NCBI GenBank assembly: GCA_900537185.1 | Contig: LS999827.1 | Span: 563,001-627,000, forward strand | Direction of reading: 5' to 3' | Source of the DNA: Cytophagales bacterium Alg240-R148 | GTDB lineage: Bacteria; Bacteroidota; Bacteroidia; Cytophagales; Cyclobacteriaceae | DNA length: 64,000 bases | In this document: positions 7,627-16,990 of the stretch, piece by piece | Numbering within the stretch: position 1 is the first letter of the stretch | Layout of the letters: every line of letters begins with the position of its first letter | Made by a program: the position numbers and the translations under genes | The notes under the pieces: model-generated | The model's database searches: none | Told to the model about the DNA's origin: nothing | Seen by the model: only the letters and a program-made list of their open reading frames with translations

Positions 7627-9685
7627 GCTCATCGAAGGTGGGTTTGGGCTTTGCGAGCCAATCGTAAAAGCCTTGTTGCGCTCTTAATTGTGTTTTGCCT
7701 TCCTTTTTACGAATGTTTTCTAGCTTTTCGTTGAACCATGAAGCCTTGGTATTATCTTGCAATTGAAAGTCCAAAAGCTTTTTAATAACTTCTTTATGGC
7801 TTTCATTTTCAATGGGAAAAATGATTTCAAGCCTTTTGTAGATGTTTCGGTCCATCCAATCTGCTGACCCCATTAATATTCTTTCCTCTCCTCGGTTATA
7901 AAAATAAAATATTCTCGCATGCTCTAGGTATTTGTCTACAAGCCTAGTAACCCTAATATTCTCACTCAAACCTGGCACATTGGGTTTCAAACAACAAATC
8001 CCTCGAATGATGAGGTCTATTGGGACGCCTGCTTGGGACGCCTCGTAGAGTTTGTCAATAAAAACTTGGGATTGCAAATTGTTAATTTTAATGATGATGC
8101 CGCTTTTCTTGCCTTTTTTCGCTCGTGCAATTTCTTCGTCTATGTACCCTTCAAAAGCCTGGATTAAATTGAAATTGGGCACCAATAGTTTTTGAAAATC
8201 TACGGCCTTGTTGTTGTTGATAATGACTTTGAAAAATTTTTTGAGTTCATCTGTTAAAGCTTTGTTTGCAGTTAACAATCCGTGGTCGGCATAAATCCCC
8301 GCTGTTTTTTCATTGAAATTCCCAGTGCCTAAAAAGGCGAAATTCCTTTTCTCGTCTCCGTCCTTTCTTGTTATAAGTGCTGCTTTGGCATGCACTTTTA
8401 TTCTGGTATCACTGAACACCACAAGCACTCCAGCTTCTTGCAATTGTTGTGCCCACTTTAAATTATTCTCTTCATCAAAACGCGCTTTTAATTCAAAAAA
8501 CGCAGTTACCTTCTTGCCATTTTTTGCAGCACTAATGAGTGCATTGGCAATAAAACTATTGTTCGCTACCCTATAGAAAGTAGCTTTAATTTCTGTCACG
8601 CGCGGGTCTACAGCAGCTTCATTAAAGAAGCTCAAAATGTAATCGTAACTCTGGTATGGGAAATGAAGCAAGTAGTCCTTTTTGAGGATACAATCAAAAA
8701 TCGAGTCGGTGTTTTCTAAGGATTCTTCTTCCAATGGAACCATAGGCTTGTTGTAACAATTGGCAGGCAAACCTGGAGTGAATGCCATTAAATCACTTAA
8801 ATTATGGTAGCGTCCCCCCTTGAACAAGTCGTCTTCTGACAACTTTAGCTTGCGGCTTATAAAATCTAAGGACTCGGCATCCATTGCTTGGTCGTATAAA
8901 AATCTAGAAGGAAGACCCAAGCCTCTTTTTTTCAAACTGCTTTTAATAGTGTCCAGCAAATCGACCGCCTCGTCTAGTTCCAAATCGGCATCCCTATTAA
9001 GTTTTACAGAATAACAGCCCAACACTTCAAAACCAGGAAACAAAAAAGCGATATTCTCCCGAATAACATCATCTAAAAACACCCAGTACGCATACCCTCT
9101 AATGGAAGGCAGTTGAACCATTCGATCCATGTTTTCACATGGCACATTAACAATGGCATAATACGGTGTGTCTGCTTCTTGTAAATGTCTCAATTTCACA
9201 AAGAAATAGATCTTTCTGTTTTCTAAAAAAGGCACACTTTCCGACTTTTCATTGAGCACCACAGGCTGCAAACCAGATAAAATATTAGATCGAAACAAAT
9301 GCCTACAATACCCCACATGTGACTTTAATATCGGGCGGCCATAATACAGCATAATTTTATGCTTTTGTAATTCTGGTAGTATCGAATTGTAAAACACCTT
9401 CCCATAACGCTCTTGGTGCCCATGAACAGTTTTAATTACTTTTTTCAACACTTTCTCAGGATTGAAATTAAGCTGTTTCTTAATGTTTTTTTTATTGGCT
9501 CTAATCAAACCAATTATACCTGCAACCCGCACTCTAAAAAACTCATCCAGGTTGGAAGAAAAAATGGCCAAAAACTTTATTCTTTCGCCGAGCGGCACCT
9601 TTGTGTCTTCCGCTTCCATCAAAACACGTTCATTGAATGAAAGCCAGCTTAAATCTCTGTTATTGGTATCGTTGGTGTTGCTCAT
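7610..9685 (-). CDS. ppk1: polyphosphate kinase 1
   Basis: Enzyme of 691 residues that reversibly polymerises the gamma-phosphate of ATP into inorganic polyphosphate at the inner membrane. The N-terminal RDLSWLSFNERVLMEA is typical. The autophosphorylated histidine is His432 (RIKVHAKAAL) and the second essential histidine is His589 (YLEHARIFYFYN). FLGTGNFNEKTAGIYADHGL between them is a family hallmark. Length agrees with PPK1. It is transcribed alone and convergently with the HD-PycTM gene, with a 17-base overlap of the two 3' ends, so the genes could interfere at the transcript level. No ppx is adjacent. Confidence 0.95.
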   Translation of the reverse strand: MSNTNDTNNRDLSWLSFNERVLMEAEDTKVPLGERIKFLAIFSSNLDEFFRVRVAGIIGLIRANKKNIKKQLNFNPEKVLKKVIKTVHGHQERYGKVFYNSILPELQKHKIMLYYGRPILKSHVGYCRHLFRSNILSGLQPVVLNEKSESVPFLENRKIYFFVKLRHLQEADTPYYAIVNVPCENMDRMVQLPSIRGYAYWVFLDDVIRENIAFLFPGFEVLGCYSVKLNRDADLELDEAVDLLDTIKSSLKKRGLGLPSRFLYDQAMDAESLDFISRKLKLSEDDLFKGGRYHNLSDLMAFTPGLPANCYNKPMVPLEEESLENTDSIFDCILKKDYLLHFPYQSYDYILSFFNEAAVDPRVTEIKATFYRVANNSFIANALISAAKNGKKVTAFFELKARFDEENNLKWAQQLQEAGVLVVFSDTRIKVHAKAALITRKDGDEKRNFAFLGTGNFNEKTAGIYADHGLLTANKALTDELKKFFKVIINNNKAVDFQKLLVPNFNLIQAFEGYIDEEIARAKKGKKSGIIIKINNLQSQVFIDKLYEASQAGVPIDLIIRGICCLKPNVPGLSENIRVTRLVDKYLEHARIFYFYNRGEERILMGSADWMDRNIYKRLEIIFPIENESHKEVIKKLLDFQLQDNTKASWFNEKLENIRKKEGKTQLRAQQGFYDWLAKPKPTFDELSSGQ

Positions 9686-9812
9686 GATTGTATGGTATTG
9701 CTTCGTTTCTTAAATTAGAAATAATAAATATAATATTGTAAATAAAATTATCATACCGGTTTCAAAGTTCTTTATTTAATTGTAGTATTATATAAGGTTT
9801 AAATAAAGTGAT

Positions 9813-10115
9813 ATGATATTATACAATGTTACGGTTGGAATTGATGAAACAATAGAAATGGAGTGGTTAAAATGGATGAAAGAAAGCCATATACCAGCAG
9901 TAATGGAAACTGGTTTTTTTAATTCCTATAAAATTTTCAAGGTTTTAGGCGACCAAGAAGAGGTTGGCAATTCTTATTCCATCCAATATTTTGCCCCTAC
10001 AATTGAACATCTCAACCTTTATTTGACCGAAAAAGCCCCAGCACTTATGAAGCAGCACCACGATAAATACAAGGACAAACACGTAGCGTTTCGAACAGTT
10101 TTACAGGAGGTTTGA
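9813..10115 (+). CDS. DUF4286 family protein
   Basis: Soluble protein of 100 residues with the look of a dimeric alpha/beta (ferredoxin-like) barrel: strands YNVTVGID and SYSIQYFA flank the helix containing EWLKWMKESHIPAVM. It matches the DUF4286 family found mainly in Bacteroidota, for which no function is known. Its stop codon lies one base before the next start, and the SiaC-like gene's ribosome-binding site lies inside its 3' end, so the two are translationally coupled. Confidence 0.7.
   Translation: MILYNVTVGIDETIEMEWLKWMKESHIPAVMETGFFNSYKIFKVLGDQEEVGNSYSIQYFAPTIEHLNLYLTEKAPALMKQHHDKYKDKHVAFRTVLQEV
10105..10110 (+). promoter_or_regulatory. strong Shine-Dalgarno AGGAGG before the SiaC-like gene
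   Basis: AGGAGG, six bases before the ATG at 10117 and inside the last codons of the DUF4286 gene. Such sites are uncommon in this window, where most starts follow AT-rich leaders. It settles the start of the downstream gene. Confidence 0.6.
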
Positions 10116-10116
10116 T

Positions 10117-10500
10117 ATGGAACCACTGCACATTCTCGAGACAGAAGAATCTCCAATGGTTCATTTTGACAAAACCAAGGGCATATTCCGGCTTTGTGGC
10201 AAATCCTATATGGAGGATGTCCAAACTTTTTACAACCCAGTGTTGGCTTGGCTACAAAACTATGCGCAAACTCCTTCCGACACTATGGTGGTTTTTGTAA
10301 AAATGGAGTACATTAACACCGCTTCTTCTAAAATGATTTTGGACCTATTTGAATGCATCAACACCATCTACAAAAAAAATGGCAACCCAACTGTGGTATG
10401 GCAATATATGGAAGATGACGAGGACATAGAAGACCAAGGCAATGAATTCAAAGATATGTTCGAATACGGTTTTAAATTAGAACCCGTGCCCTCCGATTAA
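10117..10500 (+). CDS. SiaC-like regulatory phosphoprotein (DUF1987)
   Basis: Protein of 127 residues with a STAS-like alpha/beta fold. It matches DUF1987, the family of Pseudomonas SiaC, a small protein that binds and activates a diguanylate cyclase unless phosphorylated on a threonine. The expected site is present as Thr68 in [11 protein letters not shown], the same position as the SiaC phosphothreonine. The SiaA phosphatase, SiaB kinase and SiaD cyclase are not encoded in this window, so partners must lie elsewhere or differ. The extreme 3' end overlaps convergent queG by four bases. Family call is good; pathway is inference. Confidence 0.8.
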   Translation: MEPLHILETEESPMVHFDKTKGIFRLCGKSYMEDVQTFYNPVLAWLQNYAQTPSDTMVVFVKMEYINTASSKMILDLFECINTIYKKNGNPTVVWQYMEDDEDIEDQGNEFKDMFEYGFKLEPVPSD

Positions 10501-11429
10501 CTCCTTTTTAGGAATTCAATATTTCTTTTGATTCCTGAAAATTTAGTTCTTTTAATTGGCGATCCTTTAAAAATTTTGCTGAACATTTCTTGTGTCAAGG
10601 ATTCCCAGTGTTCCGAATCCAAAGCTTTCATCTCTTCACTGGGTTCAAATTGGGGCTCTTTATGTGGTTTCGAAAATCGATTCCAAGGGCAAACGTCTTG
10701 ACAAATATCACAACCAAAGGCCCAACTTTCCATTTTTCCTTTAAATTCGTTGGGTATGGCATCTTTCAGTTCAATGGTCAAATAAGAAATGCACTTGCTC
10801 CCATCCACGGTATATGGCAATGGAATGGCATCCGTTGGGCAAGCATCCATGCATTTGGTACAAGTGCCACAAAAGTCCTTAACAGGCCCATCGGCGACTA
10901 ATTCCAAGTCCGAAATAAGTACAGCAATAAAGAAAAAACTACCATGCCCTTTGTTAATAAGCAACGAATGTTTTCCGATCCACCCCAAACCGCTCTTTTT
11001 GGCCCATGCCCTTTCCATAACAGGTGCAGAATCGACAAAAAAACGCCCTTCTACCTGCCCAATTTTATCTTGCAGCGTTTTTAAATAATTCTGAAGTTTA
11101 TCTTTGATCACCCAATGGTAGTCCTGACCGTAGGCATATTTTGAAATCTTATGTTTTTTGTCGGCAAAAACATCTACTTCTGGAGCGTAATTGTAAAGCA
11201 AAGTCACTACAGATTTAGCTCCCTCTACTAACAGTGTTGGGTCCAGGCGTTTGTCAAAATGGTTGTTCATATAATGCATGTTGCCATGCATGCCCTTTTG
11301 CAACCATGTTTCTAATTTTGGAGCCTCCTCTTCTAAAAATCCAGCTTTTGAAACCCCACAAAATTGAAAACCTAGATCCAACGCACTTTGTTTTACAATG
11401 GCCGTATGGTTGTGCACAATAGGGTTCAT
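10497..11429 (-). CDS. queG: epoxyqueuosine reductase
   Basis: Cobalamin- and iron-sulfur-dependent enzyme of 310 residues that performs the last step of queuosine synthesis in tRNA, reducing epoxyqueuosine. The putative catalytic aspartate lies in [12 protein letters not shown], followed by [12 protein letters not shown]. Two 4Fe-4S motifs are complete: [12 protein letters not shown] and [11 protein letters not shown]. Length fits the shorter form without C-terminal HEAT repeats. The ATG at 11429 directly abuts the ruvB stop (11430), so the pair is one operon. Confidence 0.95.
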   Translation of the reverse strand: MNPIVHNHTAIVKQSALDLGFQFCGVSKAGFLEEEAPKLETWLQKGMHGNMHYMNNHFDKRLDPTLLVEGAKSVVTLLYNYAPEVDVFADKKHKISKYAYGQDYHWVIKDKLQNYLKTLQDKIGQVEGRFFVDSAPVMERAWAKKSGLGWIGKHSLLINKGHGSFFFIAVLISDLELVADGPVKDFCGTCTKCMDACPTDAIPLPYTVDGSKCISYLTIELKDAIPNEFKGKMESWAFGCDICQDVCPWNRFSKPHKEPQFEPSEEMKALDSEHWESLTQEMFSKIFKGSPIKRTKFSGIKRNIEFLKRS

Positions 11430-12458
11430 CTATTCAAATAATGTCCCCGTTTTTCCCGGAGGATTTTTATTGAGGTGCTTGTAGGCCAAATCTGTAGTTT
11501 CCCTTCCTCTAGAAGTTCTTTTGATATACCCTTCTTGTATTAAAAAAGGCTCGTACACTTCTTCAATGGTTTCTGCTTCTTCTCCTACAGCAGTAGCAAT
11601 GGTACTAAGCCCTACGGGTCCGCCCTTAAATTTCTCTATGATGGTCGAAAGAATTCTATTGTCCATATCATCCAGTCCGTTGTGGTCCACGTCCAGGGCC
11701 GAAAGCGCCATGTCCGCGATTCCTTTGGTAATGGTGCCATCTCCTTTTATTTGAGCAAAGTCTCGTGTTCTTCTAAGCAAGTTATTGGCAATTCTGGGGG
11801 TACCTCTGCTTCTTCGTGCTATTTCTTCGGATGCATCGGTATGAATGGGTGTCTTTAAGATTGCAGCCGATCGATTGACAATCTTGCTTAACAGTTCAGA
11901 ATCATAATACTCCAAACGGGCATTGATGCCAAAACGCGCGCGCAATGGAGAGGTCAACAAACCCGATCGCGTGGTTGCTCCTACCAAAGTGAAGGGGCTC
12001 AAAGTAATCTGAACCGAACGGGCACTTGGTCCGGTATCCAACATTATATCTATTCGAAAATCTTCCATTGCAGAATACAAGTATTCTTCAACTACTGGAT
12101 TGAGTCTGTGAATCTCATCTATAAAAAGAACATCTCCTTCTTCCAAATTGGTTAGCAACCCAGCCAAATCCGAAGGTTTATCCAACACTGGGCCTGAGGT
12201 GATTTTTAAGTCTGCTTCCAATTCATTGGCAACAATATGCGACAAAGTTGTTTTCCCTAAACCAGGAGGTCCGTGCAAAAGTACGTGGTCCAAGGCCTCT
12301 CCTCTTTGTTTTGCAGCCTGCACAAATATTTTTATATTCTCTACTACTTTGTGTTGCCCGGTAAAATCTTCAAAAGACAGTGGCCTCAAGGCCTTTTCAA
12401 AGTCTTTTTCAGCATCTTCTAAATGCTCTCCATCTCCACTTAAGTAATCTTCACGCAT
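11430..12458 (-). CDS. ruvB: Holliday junction branch-migration helicase RuvB
   Basis: AAA+ motor of 342 residues that drives RuvA-bound Holliday junctions. Walker A GPPGLGKT (63-70), Walker B LFIDEIHR (111-118), sensor-1 region [10 protein letters not shown], and the C-terminal winged helix ending in [17 protein letters not shown] are all present. Length is standard. ruvA and ruvC are not nearby, while ruvX lies at 17570-17980. A TATTTTTG -7 box sits 21 bases upstream of the ATG. Confidence 0.98.
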   Translation of the reverse strand: MREDYLSGDGEHLEDAEKDFEKALRPLSFEDFTGQHKVVENIKIFVQAAKQRGEALDHVLLHGPPGLGKTTLSHIVANELEADLKITSGPVLDKPSDLAGLLTNLEEGDVLFIDEIHRLNPVVEEYLYSAMEDFRIDIMLDTGPSARSVQITLSPFTLVGATTRSGLLTSPLRARFGINARLEYYDSELLSKIVNRSAAILKTPIHTDASEEIARRSRGTPRIANNLLRRTRDFAQIKGDGTITKGIADMALSALDVDHNGLDDMDNRILSTIIEKFKGGPVGLSTIATAVGEEAETIEEVYEPFLIQEGYIKRTSRGRETTDLAYKHLNKNPPGKTGTLFE

Positions 12459-12478
12459 AGTTCTTTTGTTTATGGCAA

Positions 12479-12486
12479 CAAAAATA
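12479..12486 (-). promoter_or_regulatory. putative -7 box TATTTTTG for ruvB-queG
   Basis: Exact TAnnTTTG match on the minus strand, 21 bases before the ruvB start. The -33 region (TTTAC about 20 bases upstream) is a partial match. Confidence 0.4.
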
Positions 12487-12533
12487 ATAAATCATAAAAC
12501 AATATCAGTAAATAATAATCTCTCCGCCCTTAT

Positions 12534-12562
12534 TTTGGCTTCGTTCATTTTTAACTAAATTG
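12534..12562 (+). promoter_or_regulatory. possible promoter of the apbE operon
   Basis: TTTG at 12534-12537, an 18-base spacer and TAAATTG at 12556-12562, resembling TTTG-N19-TAnnTTTG imperfectly. It is located 18 bases before the apbE ATG. Confidence 0.3.
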
Positions 12563-12580
12563 CGAAAAATTAGTTTTAAC

Positions 12581-13606
12581 ATGAACTACAGGTGGAAAAA
12601 TATTCTGTATACCTTCGGGTTATTGACAGTGCTTTATTTGGTGTTTCAATATAGGCAAAAAAACAACATCGAAGGCATTGCGATTACAGGTAAGACCATG
12701 GGCACCACGTACACGGTGAAATATTTTGATGGGAACAAGACCAATTGGAAGCCACAAATAGACTCCTTGTTAAAGGATTTCAACCAAAGCCTCAGCACCT
12801 ACATAGAGGATTCCGAAATATCAAAATTTAATAAAAATGGGCAATATTCCTTTGCATCTCCTTATTTCTTGCCCGTCTTACAAGCCTGCGAACAAATCCA
12901 CTCCACCACCAATGGTTATTTTGACCCGACTGTTATGCCGCTCGTCAACGCCTGGGGTTTTGGACCTGAAAAAATAGACCGGCCAGACAGTTCCAGGATA
13001 GACTCCATTAAAAATTACATTGGCTTTGACAAAGTAGTTCGGTTCAACGAAAAAGAAATTCACAAAACCAACCCCAATGCTTCCATCGATTTTTCGGCAT
13101 TGGCGAAGGGGTATGGAGTAGACATAATCTCTGAGTATTTAAAAACAAAAGGATTGGACAATACTTACGTAGAAATTGGTGGAGAAGTAAGAACCAATGG
13201 CAAGAACATTTTAAGCGATAGAGATTGGACCGTAGGTATATTGAATCCTAAATCGAATTATGAGCAACAAGAATTTATTGCCAAAGTTACCCTTCACAAC
13301 CAAGCCATTGCAACTTCGGGCAATTACTTTAACTATAGGGTGGTAGATGGTGTGCAATATTCCCATACACTGGATCCAAAAACGGGATACCCAACCGAGC
13401 ACCATATTTTAAGCGCTTCTGTGTTGGCCAAAGACTGTATGACTGCCGACGCCTACGCAACAGCGTTTATGTCCATGGGACATGAAAAAGCCTTAAAACT
13501 TATACAAAATACAACCGATATAGAAGTATATTTAATTTTCAGCACAGAAGACGGGCAAATGAGTACATTTCAAACAGAGGGATTCAAGTTAACAGATGGG
13601 GAATAA
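12581..13606 (+). CDS. apbE: FAD:protein FMN transferase, ApbE family
   Basis: Flavin transferase of 341 residues that attaches FMN covalently to threonines of exported or membrane flavoproteins such as Na+-translocating NADH dehydrogenase subunits. An N-terminal membrane anchor (residues 7-20) places it on the periplasmic side. ITGKTMGTTYTVKY is the typical beginning of the mature protein, and SIDFSALAKGYGVD, YVEIGGEVR and HTLDPKTGYP are family motifs; metal ligands are expected near KDCMTADAYATAFM. The ATG at 12581 is preferred to the TTG at 12560. The methyltransferase starts within its last codons (11-base overlap). Confidence 0.95.
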   Translation: MNYRWKNILYTFGLLTVLYLVFQYRQKNNIEGIAITGKTMGTTYTVKYFDGNKTNWKPQIDSLLKDFNQSLSTYIEDSEISKFNKNGQYSFASPYFLPVLQACEQIHSTTNGYFDPTVMPLVNAWGFGPEKIDRPDSSRIDSIKNYIGFDKVVRFNEKEIHKTNPNASIDFSALAKGYGVDIISEYLKTKGLDNTYVEIGGEVRTNGKNILSDRDWTVGILNPKSNYEQQEFIAKVTLHNQAIATSGNYFNYRVVDGVQYSHTLDPKTGYPTEHHILSASVLAKDCMTADAYATAFMSMGHEKALKLIQNTTDIEVYLIFSTEDGQMSTFQTEGFKLTDGE

Positions 13607-14333
13607 TAAAGAATGGTTTGGAACATGGTTCGATTCTGAGTACTACCATGTATTGTACCAACACAGAGACCACGAAGAAGCCTCTGTTTTTATTGACAAT
13701 TTAATCCAGTACTTACAAATGCCTTCCAACAGCAAGGTAATGGATTTGGCTTGTGGTAAAGGCCGGCATTCGATTTATTTGAATAGCATGGGATACCATG
13801 TAACTGGGTTGGACTTAAGCGCTCAAAACATAAAAATTGCCAACCAAAGCAGCAATAAATTTTTGAATTTTCACGAACACGATATGCGGCATGTATTCCA
13901 AGAAGAGGCATTTGATTTTGTGTTCAATATGTTCACCAGTTTTGGTTATTTTGACAACAGCGAAGAAAATTTCCTAGCCATTGAAGCGGTGGCTAAAAGT
14001 TTGAAACCCAAGGGGAAATTTGTATTGGACTTTCTAAACCCCTATACTGTTATACACAATTTGGTTTCTGAAGAAACAAAAAAATTGAATGGAATAAACT
14101 TTCATATTAAAAAATTTGTTGACGACAGAGATTTCATCATTAAAGACATACATTTTTTTGACCAAGGCAAAGAACAGCATTACCAAGAAAAGGTAAAAGC
14201 CATAAGAAGAATGGAGTTTTTAGATTATTTTAGAAGGGCAGGCTTGCAAGTAAAAGAAGTTTTTGGCAGCTACGACCTTTCTGCTTATAACCCAACTACA
14301 TCCGAAAGGATGATTTTTATTGTTGAAAAATGA
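13596..14333 (+). CDS. class I SAM-dependent methyltransferase
   Basis: Rossmann-fold methyltransferase of 245 residues. Motif I is VMDLACGKGRHS (about residues 48-59), followed by the acidic end of strand 2 in VTGLDLS and by FDFVFNMFTSFGYF. The substrate is not predictable; small-molecule methylation is most likely given the absence of nucleic-acid-binding regions. It overlaps apbE by 11 bases and the transporter by four (ATGA), so translation of the three is coupled. Confidence 0.85.
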   Translation: MGNNKEWFGTWFDSEYYHVLYQHRDHEEASVFIDNLIQYLQMPSNSKVMDLACGKGRHSIYLNSMGYHVTGLDLSAQNIKIANQSSNKFLNFHEHDMRHVFQEEAFDFVFNMFTSFGYFDNSEENFLAIEAVAKSLKPKGKFVLDFLNPYTVIHNLVSEETKKLNGINFHIKKFVDDRDFIIKDIHFFDQGKEQHYQEKVKAIRRMEFLDYFRRAGLQVKEVFGSYDLSAYNPTTSERMIFIVEK

Positions 14334-15085
14334 ACAACATGATTGTAAACATTGGAGTCCTATTTCTTTCTGCTTTTCTGGCAGGTATTATAATGGTATA
14401 CCTCCCCAATAAAAAAAACCACGACATTAAAAATTTCCTTGTTTTTGGAGGGGCCTATTTATTTTCAATTACTGTAATTCACATTTTACCTGAAACCTAT
14501 TCTACGGGAGTTTTGGACCCCAAAAAAATAGGTATGTATGTACTCGCAGGATTTTTTGTTCAAAAACTATTAGAATACATTACCATTGGTGTGGAACATG
14601 GCCATGTGCATACGCACAGCCACCAACACAAACACCAAAACACTACAGCCATCCTGTTGCTGTTGGCCCTTAGCATGCACGCATTGCTTGAAGGCGCGCT
14701 CTTATCGCACCCGAGCTCCATTCATGCGCAGCACGATTCACTCACGGTATTGTTGGGTATTGCATTGCACAAAATACCTGCAGCCATTGCCCTTGTTTCT
14801 ACTTTGCAATGTTATTTCAAACAAAAAAAATACATTTTAACCTATTTGTTTTTATTTGCAATTGCCTCGCCATTAGGCTTGGTAATAAGTGACCTCTCTT
14901 TGCAAAACGGTCATTTTTCAAAAGAAATTATTACCATTCTTTTTTCAATTGTAAGTGGCAATTTCTTATACATTTCTACCACCATTTTTTTTGAGGCAAA
15001 TCCCGAGCATAAATTTGACTTAAAAAAAATAATCATTACAATTTTAGGGGTACTGACCGCCGTATTATTTGAAGCTTTTATTTGA
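14330..15085 (+). CDS. ZIP-family metal transporter
   Basis: Inner-membrane divalent metal (zinc/iron) importer of 251 residues with about eight hydrophobic helices. A histidine-rich loop (residues 90-102, HGHVHTHSHQHKH) separates helices 3 and 4, as in eukaryotic-type ZIPs. The metal-site helices show HALLEGAL (117-124) and HKIPAA (147-152). It is the last gene of the apbE operon and its stop overlaps the convergent omega-amidase gene by eight bases. Metal specificity is not known. Confidence 0.88.
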   Translation: MNNMIVNIGVLFLSAFLAGIIMVYLPNKKNHDIKNFLVFGGAYLFSITVIHILPETYSTGVLDPKKIGMYVLAGFFVQKLLEYITIGVEHGHVHTHSHQHKHQNTTAILLLLALSMHALLEGALLSHPSSIHAQHDSLTVLLGIALHKIPAAIALVSTLQCYFKQKKYILTYLFLFAIASPLGLVISDLSLQNGHFSKEIITILFSIVSGNFLYISTTIFFEANPEHKFDLKKIIITILGVLTAVLFEAFI

Positions 15086-15863
15086 TTTCGAAAAGATCTG
15101 CATCCAGATGAGAAGGGAATTTTTCACGGTAGTCCATTAAACTATTTTTTTCCAAGGTCACATACAGTACAGTCGGATCGGTTGAAAAAGCCAATGTATC
15201 CCCTTTGTAATCATAAGCTCCTGAATGACCAGAATAGTCGATACCATTGCCATCTTGGCCCACTCGATTAACCCCAATGGAATAACAAGAATTTTCAATG
15301 GCTCGGGCCTTTAACAGGGTGTCCCAGGCCTGCGTCCTTTTGGCTGGCCAGTTCGCTATATAAATAAGAACATCGTATGCCAAGGCGCCAGCAACAGTTG
15401 TATTTCTGGACCATACTGGAAAACGCAAATCATAACAAATCATTGGGCAAATACGCCAACCATTCAGTTCCACTACCAATCTGTCCGTACCTTCCGTATA
15501 GTGCGCGTCTTCTGAAGCCATTCGGAACAAATGCCTTTTGTCATAGTGGCTTATTTCTCCTAATGGGTTCACCCATATAAGCCGGTTGTAGAAATGCTCC
15601 CCTTCTTTAATGATACAACTACCAGTAAGGCTTATCTTGTGTTGTTGGGCTTGTTGCACCATCCATTTGTAGGAGTTGAAATTGACTGGTTCCGACAGCT
15701 TCTCAGGTTCCATAGAAAACCCAGTGGTGAACATTTCAGGAAGCACTACTAGATCGACATTTTGTTCCAAAGACCATATCTGCTCTTCGAACATGGCCCG
15801 ATTGGCCGTGCTATCTTCCCAAAACAAAGAAGACTGAATTAATGCTATTTTTAAATCTTGCAT
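15078..15863 (-). CDS. nitrilase-superfamily omega-amidase (YafV/Nit2-like)
   Basis: C-N hydrolase of 261 residues with a complete catalytic triad Glu43 (LPEMFTTGF), Lys109 (YDKRHLF) and Cys143 (MICYDLRFP). YafV/Nit2-type enzymes hydrolyse 2-oxoglutaramate or 2-oxosuccinamate, the products of glutamine transamination. The open frame runs 44 codons upstream through the aminotransferase gene in another frame; MQDLKIALIQSS at 15863 is the proper start and overlaps the preceding aminotransferase stop by 13 bases. Pairing with a glutamine-using aminotransferase strongly supports the omega-amidase role, since removing the 2-oxoamide pulls the transamination forward. Confidence 0.9.
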   Translation of the reverse strand: MQDLKIALIQSSLFWEDSTANRAMFEEQIWSLEQNVDLVVLPEMFTTGFSMEPEKLSEPVNFNSYKWMVQQAQQHKISLTGSCIIKEGEHFYNRLIWVNPLGEISHYDKRHLFRMASEDAHYTEGTDRLVVELNGWRICPMICYDLRFPVWSRNTTVAGALAYDVLIYIANWPAKRTQAWDTLLKARAIENSCYSIGVNRVGQDGNGIDYSGHSGAYDYKGDTLAFSTDPTVLYVTLEKNSLMDYREKFPSHLDADLFEIK

Positions 15864-16987
15864 AATATTTTGCCGGCATCTTGAATGGTGGTCACATTTT
15901 TGGCAAAACAAAACCGAAGCAAAGAAACATCCGTTGGTTCGTCGTAAAAAACTGAAATGGGTATGGAAGCAATTTGGTGTTCCACGGTTAACCATTCGGC
16001 CATTTCTTTGTCGTTTTTATCTGCAATTTTTTTATAGGACAACAACTGGAAGTAAGTACCTTGGCAAGGCAACAAAGTAAATCTAGAGCCTTCTATTGCC
16101 TTTACAAAAGCATCTCTTCGCAATTGGTAGTCTTTGCCAATGTTGGTATAGCGCTCTGCTTCAGATAAATAATCTGCAAGCGCATGTTGTATGGGTGTAT
16201 TAACACTGAAGGTCAGAAACTGGTGAATTTTCCGAATTTCATTGGTCCAATGTTCTCCAGCAATAGCATAGCCCATTTTCCAACCTGTAGCATGAAAAGT
16301 TTTCCCAAAAGAATTGGTAACACATACCCGTTTTGCAGCACAGTCCAACCAATGGGCCGTCCAATGTGTATTGCCATCATAAACGATATGTTCGTATACT
16401 TCGTCGCTGATTAAATATAAATTTGGATGCTCTTTCATCAACCGGTTCAGCTCCTCAAAATCATTTTTCGAAAGCGTAGTCCCCGTTGGGTTGTGCGGCG
16501 TATTGATCACCATTAACTTGGTCTTGGAATTAATGGCTTTCCTGATGGCCTCCCATGGCATATGGAAATCAGTACCTTCTAGAGGAATGGAAATGGGTAT
16601 TCCTCCGTTTAGTTGAATTGCCGGCCGATAAGAATCATACGATGGGTCCAACACGAGTACTTCGTCTCCAAGGTTTACTACCGCGGTAATGGCCGCGTAA
16701 AGTGCTTCGGTGGCACCGGATGTTATGGTGATGGAGGCAGTTGTCACTGGTCTTTCGTAACAATCCATCACCATGGCCGCTATTCCCTTTTGCAGTGCTG
16801 GCAATCCCGCCATTGGTGCATATTGGTTGGCCCCCTTTTTTACATAATGGGCTACTAAATCCAATAATTGTGGGTCCAGCTCAAAATCCGGAAACCCTTG
16901 TGCCAAATTTATGGCGCCATGTTCCGCCGACATTTGAGACATGATTGTAAAAATGGAGGTGCCGCTATTCGGGATTTTAGATACCAA
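15851..16987 (-). CDS. methionine (kynurenine-type) aminotransferase, YbdL-like
   Basis: Fold-type I PLP enzyme of 378 residues. INLAQGFPDFELD, YAPMAGLPALQKGIA and TSGATEALYAAI are marks of the YbdL / glutamine-transaminase-K group; NTPHNPTGT, SDEVYEHIVYD and the Schiff-base Lys229 in SFGKTFHATGWKMGY complete the active site. Group members transaminate methionine's keto acid (KMTB) and aromatic amino acids with glutamine as donor, and so close methionine salvage. The downstream overlapping omega-amidase fits that assignment. Confidence 0.9.
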   Translation of the reverse strand: MVSKIPNSGTSIFTIMSQMSAEHGAINLAQGFPDFELDPQLLDLVAHYVKKGANQYAPMAGLPALQKGIAAMVMDCYERPVTTASITITSGATEALYAAITAVVNLGDEVLVLDPSYDSYRPAIQLNGGIPISIPLEGTDFHMPWEAIRKAINSKTKLMVINTPHNPTGTTLSKNDFEELNRLMKEHPNLYLISDEVYEHIVYDGNTHWTAHWLDCAAKRVCVTNSFGKTFHATGWKMGYAIAGEHWTNEIRKIHQFLTFSVNTPIQHALADYLSEAERYTNIGKDYQLRRDAFVKAIEGSRFTLLPCQGTYFQLLSYKKIADKNDKEMAEWLTVEHQIASIPISVFYDEPTDVSLLRFCFAKNVTTIQDAGKILCKI

Positions 16988-16990
16988 GGT

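Noticed and set aside
15864-15995. N-terminal extension of the omega-amidase (44 codons)
   Set aside because: It is an off-frame reading of the aminotransferase 3' end; nitrilase proteins start at MQDLKIALIQ.
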